64,000 nt of DNA from NCBI GenBank assembly GCA_963773035.1, contig CAVYZX010000012.1, forward strand, positions 1 through 64,000. The letters run 5' to 3'. Positions 18,970 through 27,600 of the stretch are shown piece by piece (position 1 is the stretch's first letter; every line of letters begins with the position of its first letter). The notes under the pieces were generated by a model. That model was not told the origin of the DNA and did not search any database. It saw only the letters and a list, made by a program, of their open reading frames with translations. A program made the position numbers and the translations under genes. The DNA is from CAVRXZ01 sp963773035. Its GTDB lineage: Bacteria > Acidobacteriota > Vicinamibacteria > Vicinamibacterales > CAVVIG01.

Positions 18970-19019
18970 TTTCGTACGGAGTGTCCGGTCCGATCCGGAC
19001 GGAGCTGGGCCCTTAAACT

Positions 19020-19042
19020 AAAAAAGTGGGCACTCGCCCACT
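19020..19042 (-). terminator. Hairpin plus U-tract between rimO and rimP (terminator or attenuator)
   Basis: Read on the minus strand: a perfect 7-base-pair stem (AGTGGGC / GCCCACT) with a four-base loop, followed by six T. It lies 108 bases after the rimO stop and 55 bases before the rimP ATG. It may end the rimO transcript or attenuate a promoter just upstream. A TATAGT box lies on the minus strand around 19070-19080. Confidence 0.65.
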
Positions 19043-19150
19043 CTGGTTCTTCAGCCAGGCTTCGAATCAATAACTATATCACAGGTGGGGGGTTACGCCG
19101 TCGGCGTATGCCTCTTCCCGAGCATTCGCCGCCTCTCGGCCTCTCTCCTT

Positions 19151-20542
19151 CTAGAGGGTGGACAGCCCGCCGTTGACCGGACGGGCGATCAAGTCGTATT
19201 CGCGCGTCCCGACAATTTCAACCTCGACGAAATCGCCGCTTCTGAAGCTCGAGGGGTCGCATTCAGTCAGGAAGACGGATGCATCGATGTCGGGAGCCTG
19301 TGTTTCGAGACGGCCCCGCAGAACGAGCTCGTGGTCGCTCGCCGGGCCGTCAATCAGCACCCGGGCCAGCTCGCCTCGGCGTTGGCGATTGCGCGTCCGG
19401 ATCAGCCGTTTCTGAGCGGCCATCACTCTGGCGCGCCGTGCCGCCTTACTTCCCCCGGGCACATCGTCGTTCAACTTGTGGGCGGAAGTGCCTTCCTCAT
19501 GCGAGTACGTAAACACGCCGACATGGTCGAAGCGATGGTCATTCACGAACTCGACCAGCTCCGCGACGTCATCGTCGGTCTCGCCGGGGAAGCCGACGAT
19601 GAATGTCGTGCGAAGCGCGACACCTGGGACTCGAGCGCGGATGTTTGCCAGGAGGTCGTCATATTTCTGGCGCGAACCGGGCCGCTTCATACGTCTCAGG
19701 ACCGCATTGGATGCGTGCTGGAGGGGCAGATCGATGTATCTGCAGACCTTTTCACAGTCGGCCATCGCCGCCAGGGCTTCGGTATCGATCGTGGTCGGAT
19801 ACAGGTAGAGCAGCCGGATCCATTCGAGGCCGTCGATGTCGTTCAGCCGCCGCAGCAACCGCGCCAAGGCTCCGGCTTCCTTGCGGTCGTGGCCATAGAA
19901 AGTGGTGTCCTGTGATATGAGCAGCAGCTCCTTGACACCCCGATCCGCCAGTTTGCGCGCCTCGCTGACGATGGAATCCGCCGGCCGGCTTCGGTAGGCC
20001 CCTCGCAACGTCGGGATAATACAGAACGCACACTTGTAGTCGCAGCCCTCCGCAATCTTGAGATAGGCGTAGTGTTTCGGCGTGGCCAGTAAGCGCGGCG
20101 TGTCCGCGTCGTAGATGTAAGAAGGGCGGGGCCGGGAATGGTGCTGGGTGCTGGGTGCGCGGTAAAACGTGAGCGGCGCCACCTTCTCGGACCCAACTGC
20201 GCCGCCAATCGCGTTCACAATCTCGGGGACTTCTCCTGTTCCGAGCACCGCGTCGATCTCCGGGATCTCGACCTTAAGTTCCTCGCGGTATCGTTCCGCC
20301 AAGCAACCGGTGACAACGAGCCGGCGGCAGGCGCCTGTCTTCTTGTGCTCGGCCATTTCGAGAATGGCGTCGACGGACTCCTGCTTCGCTGAGTCTATGA
20401 AGGCGCACGTGTTGACGACGAGCACGTCGGCGGCAGCCGCGTCGTTTGTCAGTTCGTGTCCGGCCTGCTGCGCCAAGCCGAGCATCACCTCCGAGTCAAC
20501 CAGATTCTTGGGACAGCCGAGGGAAATCAGACCAATCTTCAT
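19151..20542 (-). CDS. rimO: Ribosomal protein S12 methylthiotransferase RimO
   Basis: A radical-SAM enzyme that methylthiolates Asp88 of ribosomal protein S12. It has an N-terminal MTTase domain with [4Fe-4S] cysteines (GLISLGCPKNLVDSE, VNTCAFIDSAK, VTGCLAERY). The radical-SAM core has the CxxxCxxC motif in GCDYKCAFCIIP, and a C-terminal TRAM domain follows. The ATG at 20542 has GAGG upstream and gives 463 residues. Upstream in-frame codons are low-complexity and were dropped. The linker between the two domains carries an extra segment, YRAPSTQHHSRPRP, encoded by a GTGCTGGG-type repeat. It lies 7 bases behind asnS. Confidence 0.95.
   Translation of the reverse strand: MKIGLISLGCPKNLVDSEVMLGLAQQAGHELTNDAAAADVLVVNTCAFIDSAKQESVDAILEMAEHKKTGACRRLVVTGCLAERYREELKVEIPEIDAVLGTGEVPEIVNAIGGAVGSEKVAPLTFYRAPSTQHHSRPRPSYIYDADTPRLLATPKHYAYLKIAEGCDYKCAFCIIPTLRGAYRSRPADSIVSEARKLADRGVKELLLISQDTTFYGHDRKEAGALARLLRRLNDIDGLEWIRLLYLYPTTIDTEALAAMADCEKVCRYIDLPLQHASNAVLRRMKRPGSRQKYDDLLANIRARVPGVALRTTFIVGFPGETDDDVAELVEFVNDHRFDHVGVFTYSHEEGTSAHKLNDDVPGGSKAARRARVMAAQKRLIRTRNRQRRGELARVLIDGPASDHELVLRGRLETQAPDIDASVFLTECDPSSFRSGDFVEVEIVGTREYDLIARPVNGGLSTL
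20140..20162. repeat. GTGCTGGGTGCTGGG repeat inside rimO
   Basis: Two and a half direct copies of the word GGTGCTG sit in the rimO linker. The same word is the building block of the large intergenic palindrome at 53530-53660, so the two loci probably share an element family. Confidence 0.5.
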
Positions 20543-20549
20543 CGAGACC

Positions 20550-21842
20550 TCAAGGATAAAGCCTGTAGAGCATTCTCGGGTACGGGATCGTCTCACGCAC
20601 GTGCTCGAGCCGGCAAATCCATGCGACCGCGCGTTCGATGCCCATCCCGAAACCGCCGTGAGGCACGCTGCCATACTTGCGGAGATCGAGATACCAGTCG
20701 AAGGCCTCTTTCGGCAGTTGGTGCTCCTCGATTCGTTTCAACAGCAGCTCCAGATCATCCAGGCGTTGGCCTCCGCCGATGATCTCTCCATAACCCTCAG
20801 GCGCCATCACATCGACGCCAAGTGCGAGCTCCGGTCGGTCAGGGTCGGGCTTCATGTAGAAAGCCTTGACGGCTGCCGGATACCGGTGAACCATCACCGG
20901 GCGATCGAAATGCTCCGACAACGCCGTTTCATCTGGGCCGCCGAAATCCCCACCCCATTCGAAGGGCAATCCCTTTTGCTGCAAGATTGCCACGGCGTCG
21001 TCGTACGTGATTCGGGGAAACGGCGTCTGGACACGTTCGAGAGCACTGACATCGCGTTCGAGAACCTTCAGTTCGCGCCGGCGCGTCTCGAGCGTACGGC
21101 CGACGACGTAGACGAGCAGACCCTCTGCCAGATCCATGACGTCGTTCAAGTCCGCAAACGCCATCTCCGGCTCGACCATCCAGAATTCCGTCAAGTGCCG
21201 GCGCGTCTTCGATTTCTCGGCGCGGAAGGTCGGGCCGAAGCAGTACACGCGACCTAGGGCCATCGCGTTTGCTTCGTTGTACAGCTGCCCGCTTTGCGTC
21301 AGGTAGGCCGTCTGGTCGTCGAAGTATTGAGCGGGGAAGAGGGTCGTGGTGCCCTCGCATGCTGCCGGGGTGAAGATCGGAGTATCGGCAAGGATGAATC
21401 CCCGATTGTTGAAGAAATCGCGGACCGCGTTGATGATTTCATGCCGGACACGAAGAATCGCCTGCTGGCGCTCGCTTCGAATCCATAGATGACGACGGTC
21501 GAGCAGGTAATCGACACCGTGCTCTTTTGGCGTGACGGGGTAGTCGTGAGAGTCGCCGACGATCTCGAAACGCTTTACGTCGATCTCATAACCGCTCGGC
21601 GCCCGTGTGTCGGCGCGGACGGTACCGGTCACAATCAACGACGTTTCCTGCGACAGATGATCGGCCGCCTTGAACATCTCGTCGCCTACCGCGGCTTTCG
21701 ACATCACCGCCTGGATGAATCCGGTTCCGTCACGGATGATCAGAAAATGAATCTTCCCGCTCGAGCGGCGGTTGTGCAGCCACCCCTTGAGCGTGACTTC
21801 CTGCCCTTCGTGCTTCCCGATCTCTTCGATGTAGACGTGCAT
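20550..21842 (-). CDS. asnS: Asparagine--tRNA ligase
   Basis: A class II aminoacyl-tRNA synthetase that charges tRNA-Asn. It has an N-terminal OB-fold anticodon-binding domain (VTLKGWLHNRRSSGKIHFL), motif 2 around FGPTFRAEKSKTRRHLTEF with the AsnRS-type FWMVEPEMAF, and motif 3 GFGMGIERAVAWI at the C-terminus. At 430 residues it is normal for AsnRS. The ATG at 21842 is a clean start. It lies upstream of rimO and downstream of a palindromic element. Confidence 0.96.
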   Translation of the reverse strand: MHVYIEEIGKHEGQEVTLKGWLHNRRSSGKIHFLIIRDGTGFIQAVMSKAAVGDEMFKAADHLSQETSLIVTGTVRADTRAPSGYEIDVKRFEIVGDSHDYPVTPKEHGVDYLLDRRHLWIRSERQQAILRVRHEIINAVRDFFNNRGFILADTPIFTPAACEGTTTLFPAQYFDDQTAYLTQSGQLYNEANAMALGRVYCFGPTFRAEKSKTRRHLTEFWMVEPEMAFADLNDVMDLAEGLLVYVVGRTLETRRRELKVLERDVSALERVQTPFPRITYDDAVAILQQKGLPFEWGGDFGGPDETALSEHFDRPVMVHRYPAAVKAFYMKPDPDRPELALGVDVMAPEGYGEIIGGGQRLDDLELLLKRIEEHQLPKEAFDWYLDLRKYGSVPHGGFGMGIERAVAWICRLEHVRETIPYPRMLYRLYP

Positions 21843-21860
21843 GGGCCTTCCTACTCATCC

Positions 21861-21945
21861 CGGAAATCGCTTGACTTGACCTGATAGTTGACCGCTTCCA
21901 CGACAGCGGAACCGTCAGTTACCACGTCAAGCCAAGTGATTCCCG
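21861..21945. repeat. About 85-base palindromic element, copy 1
   Basis: The arms 21861-21880 and 21926-21945 are complementary at 17 of 20 positions. The right arm encodes the last residues and stop of the sugar isomerase gene. A second member is at 29235-29315 and shares GGAA-TCA-TTG and the word GACGTGGTAACTG. Confidence 0.65.
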
Positions 21946-22793
21946 ATTTCGACGAGCATTCGTTCAAGTCTCTCACGTGCCTTGCGGGCTCGCGCGAGCG
22001 CGTCCTTCGGAGATCCGTGTGCGGCGATCTCGAACAGCAGCGTCTGGTCGTAACCAACTTTCTGCATCGCGGTCATTGCCGCCGGCCAGTCGATCGTACC
22101 CTCGAATGGCACGAGATGCTCGTCGGAGCGCCCGCGATTGTCGTGGACGTGTGTCGTGATGAGGTGACCAGAAGCCGTTTCGATGGCGTCCAGCAGATCC
22201 CCTTCGAGATGAGCGTGCCCGAAATCGAGACAAATGCCTACGCCAGCAGCCTCGAGATCCTCTTCGACGAAGTACACGAGCGATCCCGTTCGCGACAGCT
22301 CGTTCGGGATGACTTCGACTGCGATCCGGACGTCGAGTGGGGCCGCCAGCCGCTGTAATTCCTCGATACTGCGTCGAGCTGCCTCACGGTTGTTGTCTTC
22401 CGGCGCCGGCGACTGTGAGCGCGGTACGCCTAGGTGTGCCACGAGAACGGCCGCTGGGATCCGCCGCGCGACGTGCAGAGCGCGTTCGGCTTCAGCAACG
22501 GCGTGTGCCCGTTCCTCGGGGTGGATGCTGGCAAGAGTCAAAGGCTTGCCCCATCGGCCGCCGATGAAGCTTTCGTTCACGGGCGCATGGATGCCGTGCA
22601 GCGTCAGGCCCGCATCCGCGAGCCATTGCTGCAAGTCGCCCACCGCCGTCTGGCTGTGATAGTCGAAGTGAGTTCGCGTAGCGAAAAGCTCGACCGATTC
22701 GAAGCCGTAGGCAGCGATTTCGAGAAGATGGTCACGGCCCAATCGCTGGCCGTGATAGAGGTGTGTCGACACCCCAAACTGTCGTTTGACCAC
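21927..22793 (-). CDS. Sugar phosphate isomerase/epimerase family TIM-barrel protein
   Basis: A xylose-isomerase-like/AP-endonuclease-2 barrel of 288 residues starting at a GTG. Visible family elements are FGVSTHLYHGQRL (first strand), GFESVELFATRTHFDY, LTLHGIHAP, and the likely metal-binding acidic and histidine residues in IAVEVIPNE, GICLDFGHAHLEGD and THVHDNRGRSDEHLVPFEG. The substrate cannot be read from sequence. It sits directly downstream of amgK, so a role in amino-sugar or cell-wall carbohydrate metabolism is possible but unproven. Its last codons lie within a palindromic repeat. Confidence 0.85.
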   Translation of the reverse strand: MVKRQFGVSTHLYHGQRLGRDHLLEIAAYGFESVELFATRTHFDYHSQTAVGDLQQWLADAGLTLHGIHAPVNESFIGGRWGKPLTLASIHPEERAHAVAEAERALHVARRIPAAVLVAHLGVPRSQSPAPEDNNREAARRSIEELQRLAAPLDVRIAVEVIPNELSRTGSLVYFVEEDLEAAGVGICLDFGHAHLEGDLLDAIETASGHLITTHVHDNRGRSDEHLVPFEGTIDWPAAMTAMQKVGYDQTLLFEIAAHGSPKDALARARKARERLERMLVEIGNHLA

Positions 22794-22869
22794 GTTCGTA
22801 CCGCCCCGCCCCTTCGGGACACGTGCAGCACGTCAAGAATTCGAGCTCACACGGCTACAAGAGTCGCTT

Positions 22870-23910
22870 CTAGTATCGCAATTCCTCGAGGTGTTCGGCC
22901 AGCACGCCGCGGAGCCGTGAAAAGCGAGGATACTTCGCGAGGTTCGTCCGCACGTATGCAAGCGTGCGCGGCATGTACTGAATGTAGACCGGGTTTCCTC
23001 GTGCCATCGTCTGGTAGCCGAAGGTCCCAAGCGCCTTGAGATTGCGCTGAACGGCCATCAGGTCGAACCGCGCGCGGAACGCGTGGGCGCTGTGTCGCAC
23101 GCCCGGTCCTTTCAGCGCGAGGAAGTAGGCGATGAGCTCGTCCACGTCCCGGTCCGGCAGGTCGACATACGAGTCCCGCAACAGCGAGACCAGATCGTAA
23201 GTATCCGGTCCCATGCGGGCGTCCTGGAAGTCGATGATGAACAGGCGCCCCGCGTGCAACATGAGGTTGCGGCTGTGATAGTCGCGATGACAAAGCACCG
23301 TGGGCTCGGACGCCAGCTCGTTGACGATCGACGACCACTCTTCGGTAAGGGCCGTCCGCTGCGACGGCGTCAGCGCGATCCCCCGGTAGCCTTCCAGGAA
23401 GTGCTTCACGAAGAACTCGAGCTCCCAGGTCAGCTTGGCGACGTCAAATGAAACCTTGTACGGAAGATACCCATCCGAATCGAATTCCGCGCCCCGGCGA
23501 TGCAAGAGCTCGATAAAGGAAACGGCCTGGCGATAGAGGGCAGCGTGTTCTGTGGCGGCTCCGGCTCCCAGATGTGCCTGGAGCGTCACATCGCCCAGGT
23601 CTTCGAGCTCGACGATCCCGAGCGGGTCGGAATGACCCAGAAGCGCCGGCACCGGCAGCTGAATGCGTTGCAGCAGCTCCGCCACGTTGGCGAAAGGCAG
23701 CGATACGAACTCTATCGGACCAGCGTGCAAGGCCAGCACGACCGAGTGACCCTCGGCGTGGATGACACGAAAGTAACGGCGATCGGACGCGTCGCCGGTC
23801 AATCGCACCACCTGTGTGGCCGCGACGTTCAGTCCGTTCTCGTGCAAGTAGCGTTCGATTCGATCCCGGAGTTCGAGGCCTTCCTGCGCCTGCTTGTCGG
23901 AAGTTGTCAT
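22870..23910 (-). CDS. amgK: Cell-wall amino-sugar kinase AmgK-like (aminoglycoside phosphotransferase fold)
   Basis: A predicted anomeric kinase that phosphorylates N-acetylmuramate/N-acetylglucosamine at C1 during peptidoglycan recycling. The APH fold is shown by RLTGDASDRRYFRV (N-lobe), the catalytic loop VLCHRDYHSRNLM and the metal-binding IIDFQDARMGPDTYDL. The ATG at 23910 overlaps the murU stop as ATGA, evidence for tight coupling. An upstream in-frame codon at 23925 is less likely. Assignment rests on fold plus partner: AmgK and MurU form a known recycling pathway that bypasses de novo UDP-MurNAc synthesis and can confer fosfomycin tolerance. Confidence 0.82.
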   Translation of the reverse strand: MTTSDKQAQEGLELRDRIERYLHENGLNVAATQVVRLTGDASDRRYFRVIHAEGHSVVLALHAGPIEFVSLPFANVAELLQRIQLPVPALLGHSDPLGIVELEDLGDVTLQAHLGAGAATEHAALYRQAVSFIELLHRRGAEFDSDGYLPYKVSFDVAKLTWELEFFVKHFLEGYRGIALTPSQRTALTEEWSSIVNELASEPTVLCHRDYHSRNLMLHAGRLFIIDFQDARMGPDTYDLVSLLRDSYVDLPDRDVDELIAYFLALKGPGVRHSAHAFRARFDLMAVQRNLKALGTFGYQTMARGNPVYIQYMPRTLAYVRTNLAKYPRFSRLRGVLAEHLEELRY

Positions 23911-24851
23911 AGCGTTAAAGGCCAAGCTCGACTGCTTCCATCAGCAGCGATGCCCAGAATCGAGCGGCGCAAATGTGTGCCACTTGGGATGGTTACCCGG
24001 TCGGTGACAATGCACTCTTCGATCACGCAGTCTTTCGACACTTCAACATCGTCCCACAGAATGGATCGCGTTACGCTCGCGCTCGGGTCGATGCGCGTCC
24101 GCGAGCCGATTGCACCCGTTTTGACACCGCCGGCTTCGATCAAGGACCACGACGCCGACCAGTAGTCCGCGACCGTTCCGATGTCCAAGAAAGCCGCCTC
24201 GGTAACGAAACCCCGGACGCCTCCCCGTTGAGTCGCAATCAAGGCATCGTAAACGCCGCCGACCGACTGCGCCGGCTGGCCGGCCGGCAGCGAGGCGAAG
24301 ACTTGGTGTTCGACCATCTGGACGCCTACGAAGTGGTATGAACTCTTATCGGTCCCTCGAGGTGTGAACCCGACGACCCGCTGGTCGCGATCGAGAAGGA
24401 TGCCGCCATAACGTTCCGGTGCACGATTCGGCACTAAGACCATCGTCACGAGTGCCCCAGCCGACCTGTGGATCAACGCGAGCGCAGACAGGTCGACATC
24501 GGTCAGCGTGTCGCCGTTGATCAGCAGAAATGTGTCGACGCCGAGGATGGGAAGCGCCTGACGTGGGCCACCGGCGGCCCCCAGCACGAGAGGCTGTTCC
24601 CAGGAGTATCGCACGCGTACCGAGAGGTCGCTGCCATCACCGACGACGGCCGTTATTGTGTCGGGCAGATGATGTAGGTTCAGCACGACGTCGATTACCC
24701 CATTTGCCGCGAGCCACGACACGATGCGCCGGATCAAAGGCACGCCAGCGACCGGCATCGCGGGCTTGGCTCTCACCTCGGTGAGCGGGCGGAGGCGAGT
24801 GCCGAGGCCGGCGGTCAACACGAGCGCATGCGTTGGTGGTCGATCCGCCAA
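23907..24851 (-). CDS. murU: Sugar nucleotidyltransferase, MurU-type (MurNAc-1-P uridylyltransferase)
   Basis: A Rossmann-like nucleotidyltransferase of 314 residues. The nucleotide-binding loop LTAGLGTRLRPLTEVRAKPA is canonical, followed by LLINGDTLTDVDL with the metal-binding Asp. A left-handed beta-helix-like tail (SRTRIDPSASVTRSILWDDV) is longer than in minimal MurU proteins. It uses UTP and a sugar 1-phosphate to make a UDP-sugar; the pairing with AmgK suggests MurNAc-1-P as substrate. The start is a TTG at 24851. A more general mannose/glucose-1-P transferase cannot be excluded. Confidence 0.8.
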   Translation of the reverse strand: MADRPPTHALVLTAGLGTRLRPLTEVRAKPAMPVAGVPLIRRIVSWLAANGVIDVVLNLHHLPDTITAVVGDGSDLSVRVRYSWEQPLVLGAAGGPRQALPILGVDTFLLINGDTLTDVDLSALALIHRSAGALVTMVLVPNRAPERYGGILLDRDQRVVGFTPRGTDKSSYHFVGVQMVEHQVFASLPAGQPAQSVGGVYDALIATQRGGVRGFVTEAAFLDIGTVADYWSASWSLIEAGGVKTGAIGSRTRIDPSASVTRSILWDDVEVSKDCVIEECIVTDRVTIPSGTHLRRSILGIAADGSSRAWPLTL

Positions 24852-24869
24852 GAAGTGAGCTCTTCCGTC

Positions 24870-25433
24870 CTACTCGCTGTTGTCGTCGAAGATCATGTCG
24901 GTGACAGGAATTCCGCGCTGCCGGCAGTGTTCGCAGAACAGCGATCGGTAAGAGTCGAGAACGTAGTCGCTCGGACCACAACCAAGTGCGACTGCCGTTT
25001 CCGCGATGCCGCGATCGCTGCCTTCAATCTCGACGAACGTTCCGAGTGGCGTTTCGTCGATCGCGACGATGACTTCGTCGAGTGCAAATTCTTCCCGGTA
25101 TTTCTGGTACCGGAAGGTCGCAACGAATCCGAGTTCCTCGAGGATCTTGAGGAGAAGAAGACCATCGCCGACCACGGTCTCCAGCTCGTCACGCACCTTC
25201 ACAAGTGCCGGTTGAACCGGTCCCTTGAAGGTGAGCAGGCTCTTGCCCGATTCCATCCGAACACGTAGCACCGATCGGCGTTGTTTCAACAATCCATCGG
25301 CGGTGTCCAGGAGACAGTCATCCTGTAGGCGCCGGCCGCGCATCGGCGTGGCGCCGGTCGCGAGAACCGCCGCACGGGCTTCTTCCAGGCTCGAGAACCG
25401 CAGCTTGATCTCTCTTTCGAGGATGGCGGCCAT
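24870..25433 (-). CDS. CYTH-domain protein (class IV adenylate cyclase / triphosphatase family)
   Basis: This 187-residue protein has the CYTH signature ExExK near the N-terminus (LEREIKLRF), then basic and acidic strand residues that line the triphosphate tunnel (SVLRVRMESGKSLLTFKGP, VKVRDELETVV, KYREEFALDEV, TFVEIEGSD). CYTH enzymes act on triphosphates (ATP to cAMP, or ThTP/PPPi hydrolysis); which reaction applies here is not readable. It lies between the membrane protein and murU in the same direction. Confidence 0.85.
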   Translation of the reverse strand: MAAILEREIKLRFSSLEEARAAVLATGATPMRGRRLQDDCLLDTADGLLKQRRSVLRVRMESGKSLLTFKGPVQPALVKVRDELETVVGDGLLLLKILEELGFVATFRYQKYREEFALDEVIVAIDETPLGTFVEIEGSDRGIAETAVALGCGPSDYVLDSYRSLFCEHCRQRGIPVTDMIFDDNSE

Positions 25434-25466
25434 AAGGGGGTCTATTAAAGCGCCTGCCTTTGGAAA

Positions 25467-26360
25467 TTACAACGCGATCCTTCGCCCAAAGCGATACGTC
25501 GCCCGAGGGAGTAATCCAATGTGTCGGGCGGCAATTCGCGCAAAGACGTACATCGTGAAACACTCGAGCGCGAACGCCGGAAACCCGAAGTAGCCGAGCA
25601 CCGGCATTTCGAAGATCTTCAGATGCTCCAGGATCGGCACTGTGTAGTGCCACTTCGACCGCGCCCAGTAGTTCCAGAACTCCCATAAGATGCCGCACAG
25701 AAAGCCGCTCAGCATCAGGTTCTTCAAACGATCGAATTGCCTCTCTCGGAAATCGCGTGCGAGGGATTCGCCGCCAAGTCGCATATTGATCGGGTCGAGC
25801 AGGAAGATGAAGCCGAGGAAAACCGGCGCCGCCAGAAGTGGTGAAGGCCAGAGGATCGGCGGCAGAAGCATGGCGGCTCCCAGGCCGATGGATACTCGCG
25901 AAGCAGCCTTGGGATGGTCGCCCCTCATGAACATGTGGGTCTCGCCCAGGGCTACCGTCGCCACGTCTTTCGGCGTCCGCAGGGCCCCTCGCCAGACACC
26001 GATCAACTCGGCGCCTTCAAAAATAGCCGGCCAGATCGTGGCGAACGCCCACGCGTAGCCGAAGTATCTCAAGAACGGATTTTCAGGCAGGCCGACGTAG
26101 TGCCAGTTCTGGATGAATCGGTTGTAGAACTCGAACACGAGCCACAGCGGAATCGAAGCGAGCGCGAGCCAGAAGAACTCGCGTGGCGCAGACCGAATCC
26201 ACGACTCTCCTCGCGCGCGGAAGACGATCGAGTCGGCAAACAGGATGAAGCCGGTCCACGCAATGGGTGTGTTCCACGACCAGAACGGCTCGATCCGAGC
26301 CATCGTCGCCGCCTCGGAAACCACCATGATCAGCAGACCAGCCGCTGCGGATGTCGTCAA
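25467..26360 (-). CDS. Polytopic membrane protein of unknown function
   Basis: About 297 residues with seven or eight hydrophobic segments, such as FFWLALASIPLWLVFEFYNRF and AAMLLPPILWPSPLLAAPVFLGFIF. Many aromatic residues sit near the membrane ends (WHYVGLPENPFLRYFGYAW). I do not recognise a family. The start is uncertain: TTG at 26360 abuts a CCACAAAG repeat that supplies an AAAGGTGG ribosome-site-like stretch, while ATGs at 26327 and 26303 begin closer to the first helix. It lies between the MidA-like gene and the CYTH gene in one direction. Confidence 0.75.
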   Translation of the reverse strand: MTTSAAAGLLIMVVSEAATMARIEPFWSWNTPIAWTGFILFADSIVFRARGESWIRSAPREFFWLALASIPLWLVFEFYNRFIQNWHYVGLPENPFLRYFGYAWAFATIWPAIFEGAELIGVWRGALRTPKDVATVALGETHMFMRGDHPKAASRVSIGLGAAMLLPPILWPSPLLAAPVFLGFIFLLDPINMRLGGESLARDFRERQFDRLKNLMLSGFLCGILWEFWNYWARSKWHYTVPILEHLKIFEMPVLGYFGFPAFALECFTMYVFARIAARHIGLLPRATYRFGRRIAL

Positions 26361-26362
26361 GA

Positions 26363-26396
26363 ACCACCTTTGTGTTCGTTGTGTTCTTTGTGGTTA
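26363..26396. repeat. CCACAAAG-type repeat, single arm
   Basis: On the minus strand it reads AACCACAAAGAACACAACG and continues ACACAAAGGTGG. It is the same word family as at 8281-8360 and 63158-63266. It abuts the predicted start of the membrane protein gene. Confidence 0.6.
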
Positions 26397-26435
26397 CGTT
26401 CTATCGCCGTTCAAGGGATTGGGGTTCATAGTGGT

Positions 26436-27584
26436 TCACGTCACGCGCTGACCGAACGAACATCCCCGAAGCGTTGGCTTTCCGACATCTTTCCCGAATA
26501 TGAGCACCTTGTGTGTGCTGCCAAGTCCACCCGGCATGAGCAGCGTCTTGAGGGCCAGGCGTTTCTTGATCTGGTCGACAACGGTCGCGCCTTCGTCAAT
26601 CGTTTCCGCTGACGCAAGTCCGAGCAGGAAATACGTTTGATCCAGGAACGCCAGCGTGTCCAGTCCGGCTTGTTCAGCCGCCGCGCGTACGCTCGTGAAA
26701 TCGACATGGGCGGTGAGGTCCTGTTCCCCAGGATGTGCCAGCCACAGCGGCTGGCCGGTGGCCGAAGCCTGACCGGACGTCGTGTGTCCGATAAACGACG
26801 TGAGCGTGCCGCCGGCATGTGTGGCTGAGTAGAGCTCTCGAGCCTCGTGTCCGTAGTCGATCAAGATGATGAAGCCGCGCCGGAGGCGGCGAGCCACGTC
26901 GCGGATCCAGTTCACCGCCTGAAGATTGATCTCCGTCCGCCAACCGGGCTCGAGCGTGACATCAAGCTTGGCGAGGTATTCTCCCAGCTCCGGTGTCGAG
27001 AGGGGACCTTCTCGCATGGCGAGGAGAGAGTCCGAATCTCCGAGATCGACGTACACCTCGCGAAGTCCGCAGTCCCGCATGACGACCTGATGGACGGGAA
27101 ACGCGTCGAGCAGTTCGTTTGCGAGGAGTACTCCTTCGAAAGAATCGGGAAGTGTCGCTGACGATGAAATGAGACGAGCCGCGAGATCAGCGAAGCGCTC
27201 CGCCTGCTCGTGCCTGGCCGCTGCACTGGCTTCGACCAGGTGCACTTGAATTCGAGCACAGAATGCCGGGTTGCGGCGCTGCGCGGCGCCCACAATATCG
27301 GCTGCGAGTCGCCCGTTGCCGGCGCCGACCTCGACGAAATCGATGGGGGATTGCGGGAGGAGAGCGGCCATTTCCGCGAGCTGCCTCTCGAGAAGCTCGC
27401 CGAACAGCGGGCCGACGTCGACGCTGGTAAAAAAATCGCCCGCGCGGCCGGATCGTTGAGGCGCGCGGGCGTAGTAACCAAATTCGGGATCGTAGAGGGC
27501 CAGATTCACGAACGCGGCGACCGTGATCGGGCCGCGTTCACGAATCAGTTCGGCGATCTTTGCGCTGAAGTCGGCAATCCCCAG
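26436..27584 (-). CDS. SAM-dependent methyltransferase, MidA/NDUFAF7 (DUF185) family
   Basis: This class I methyltransferase is related to mitochondrial NDUFAF7, which dimethylates an arginine in complex I. Conserved parts are VNLALYDPEFGYYA, the SAM loop FVEVGAGNGRLAADI, VLLANELLDAFPVHQ, and the typical downstream segment GFIILIDYGHEARELYS followed by GGTLTSFIGH. The bacterial role is unknown; there is no complex I gene in the window. The start is a problem: between the htrA stop and the conserved domain there is no ATG, GTG or TTG in frame, only CTG (27584) and ATT (27578). The frame is open back to 27704 inside htrA, so the given start is a guess. Confidence 0.82.
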   Translation of the reverse strand: MGIADFSAKIAELIRERGPITVAAFVNLALYDPEFGYYARAPQRSGRAGDFFTSVDVGPLFGELLERQLAEMAALLPQSPIDFVEVGAGNGRLAADIVGAAQRRNPAFCARIQVHLVEASAAARHEQAERFADLAARLISSSATLPDSFEGVLLANELLDAFPVHQVVMRDCGLREVYVDLGDSDSLLAMREGPLSTPELGEYLAKLDVTLEPGWRTEINLQAVNWIRDVARRLRRGFIILIDYGHEARELYSATHAGGTLTSFIGHTTSGQASATGQPLWLAHPGEQDLTAHVDFTSVRAAAEQAGLDTLAFLDQTYFLLGLASAETIDEGATVVDQIKKRLALKTLLMPGGLGSTHKVLIFGKDVGKPTLRGCSFGQRVT

Positions 27585-27600
27585 TCCCGAGCCCCCAGCC

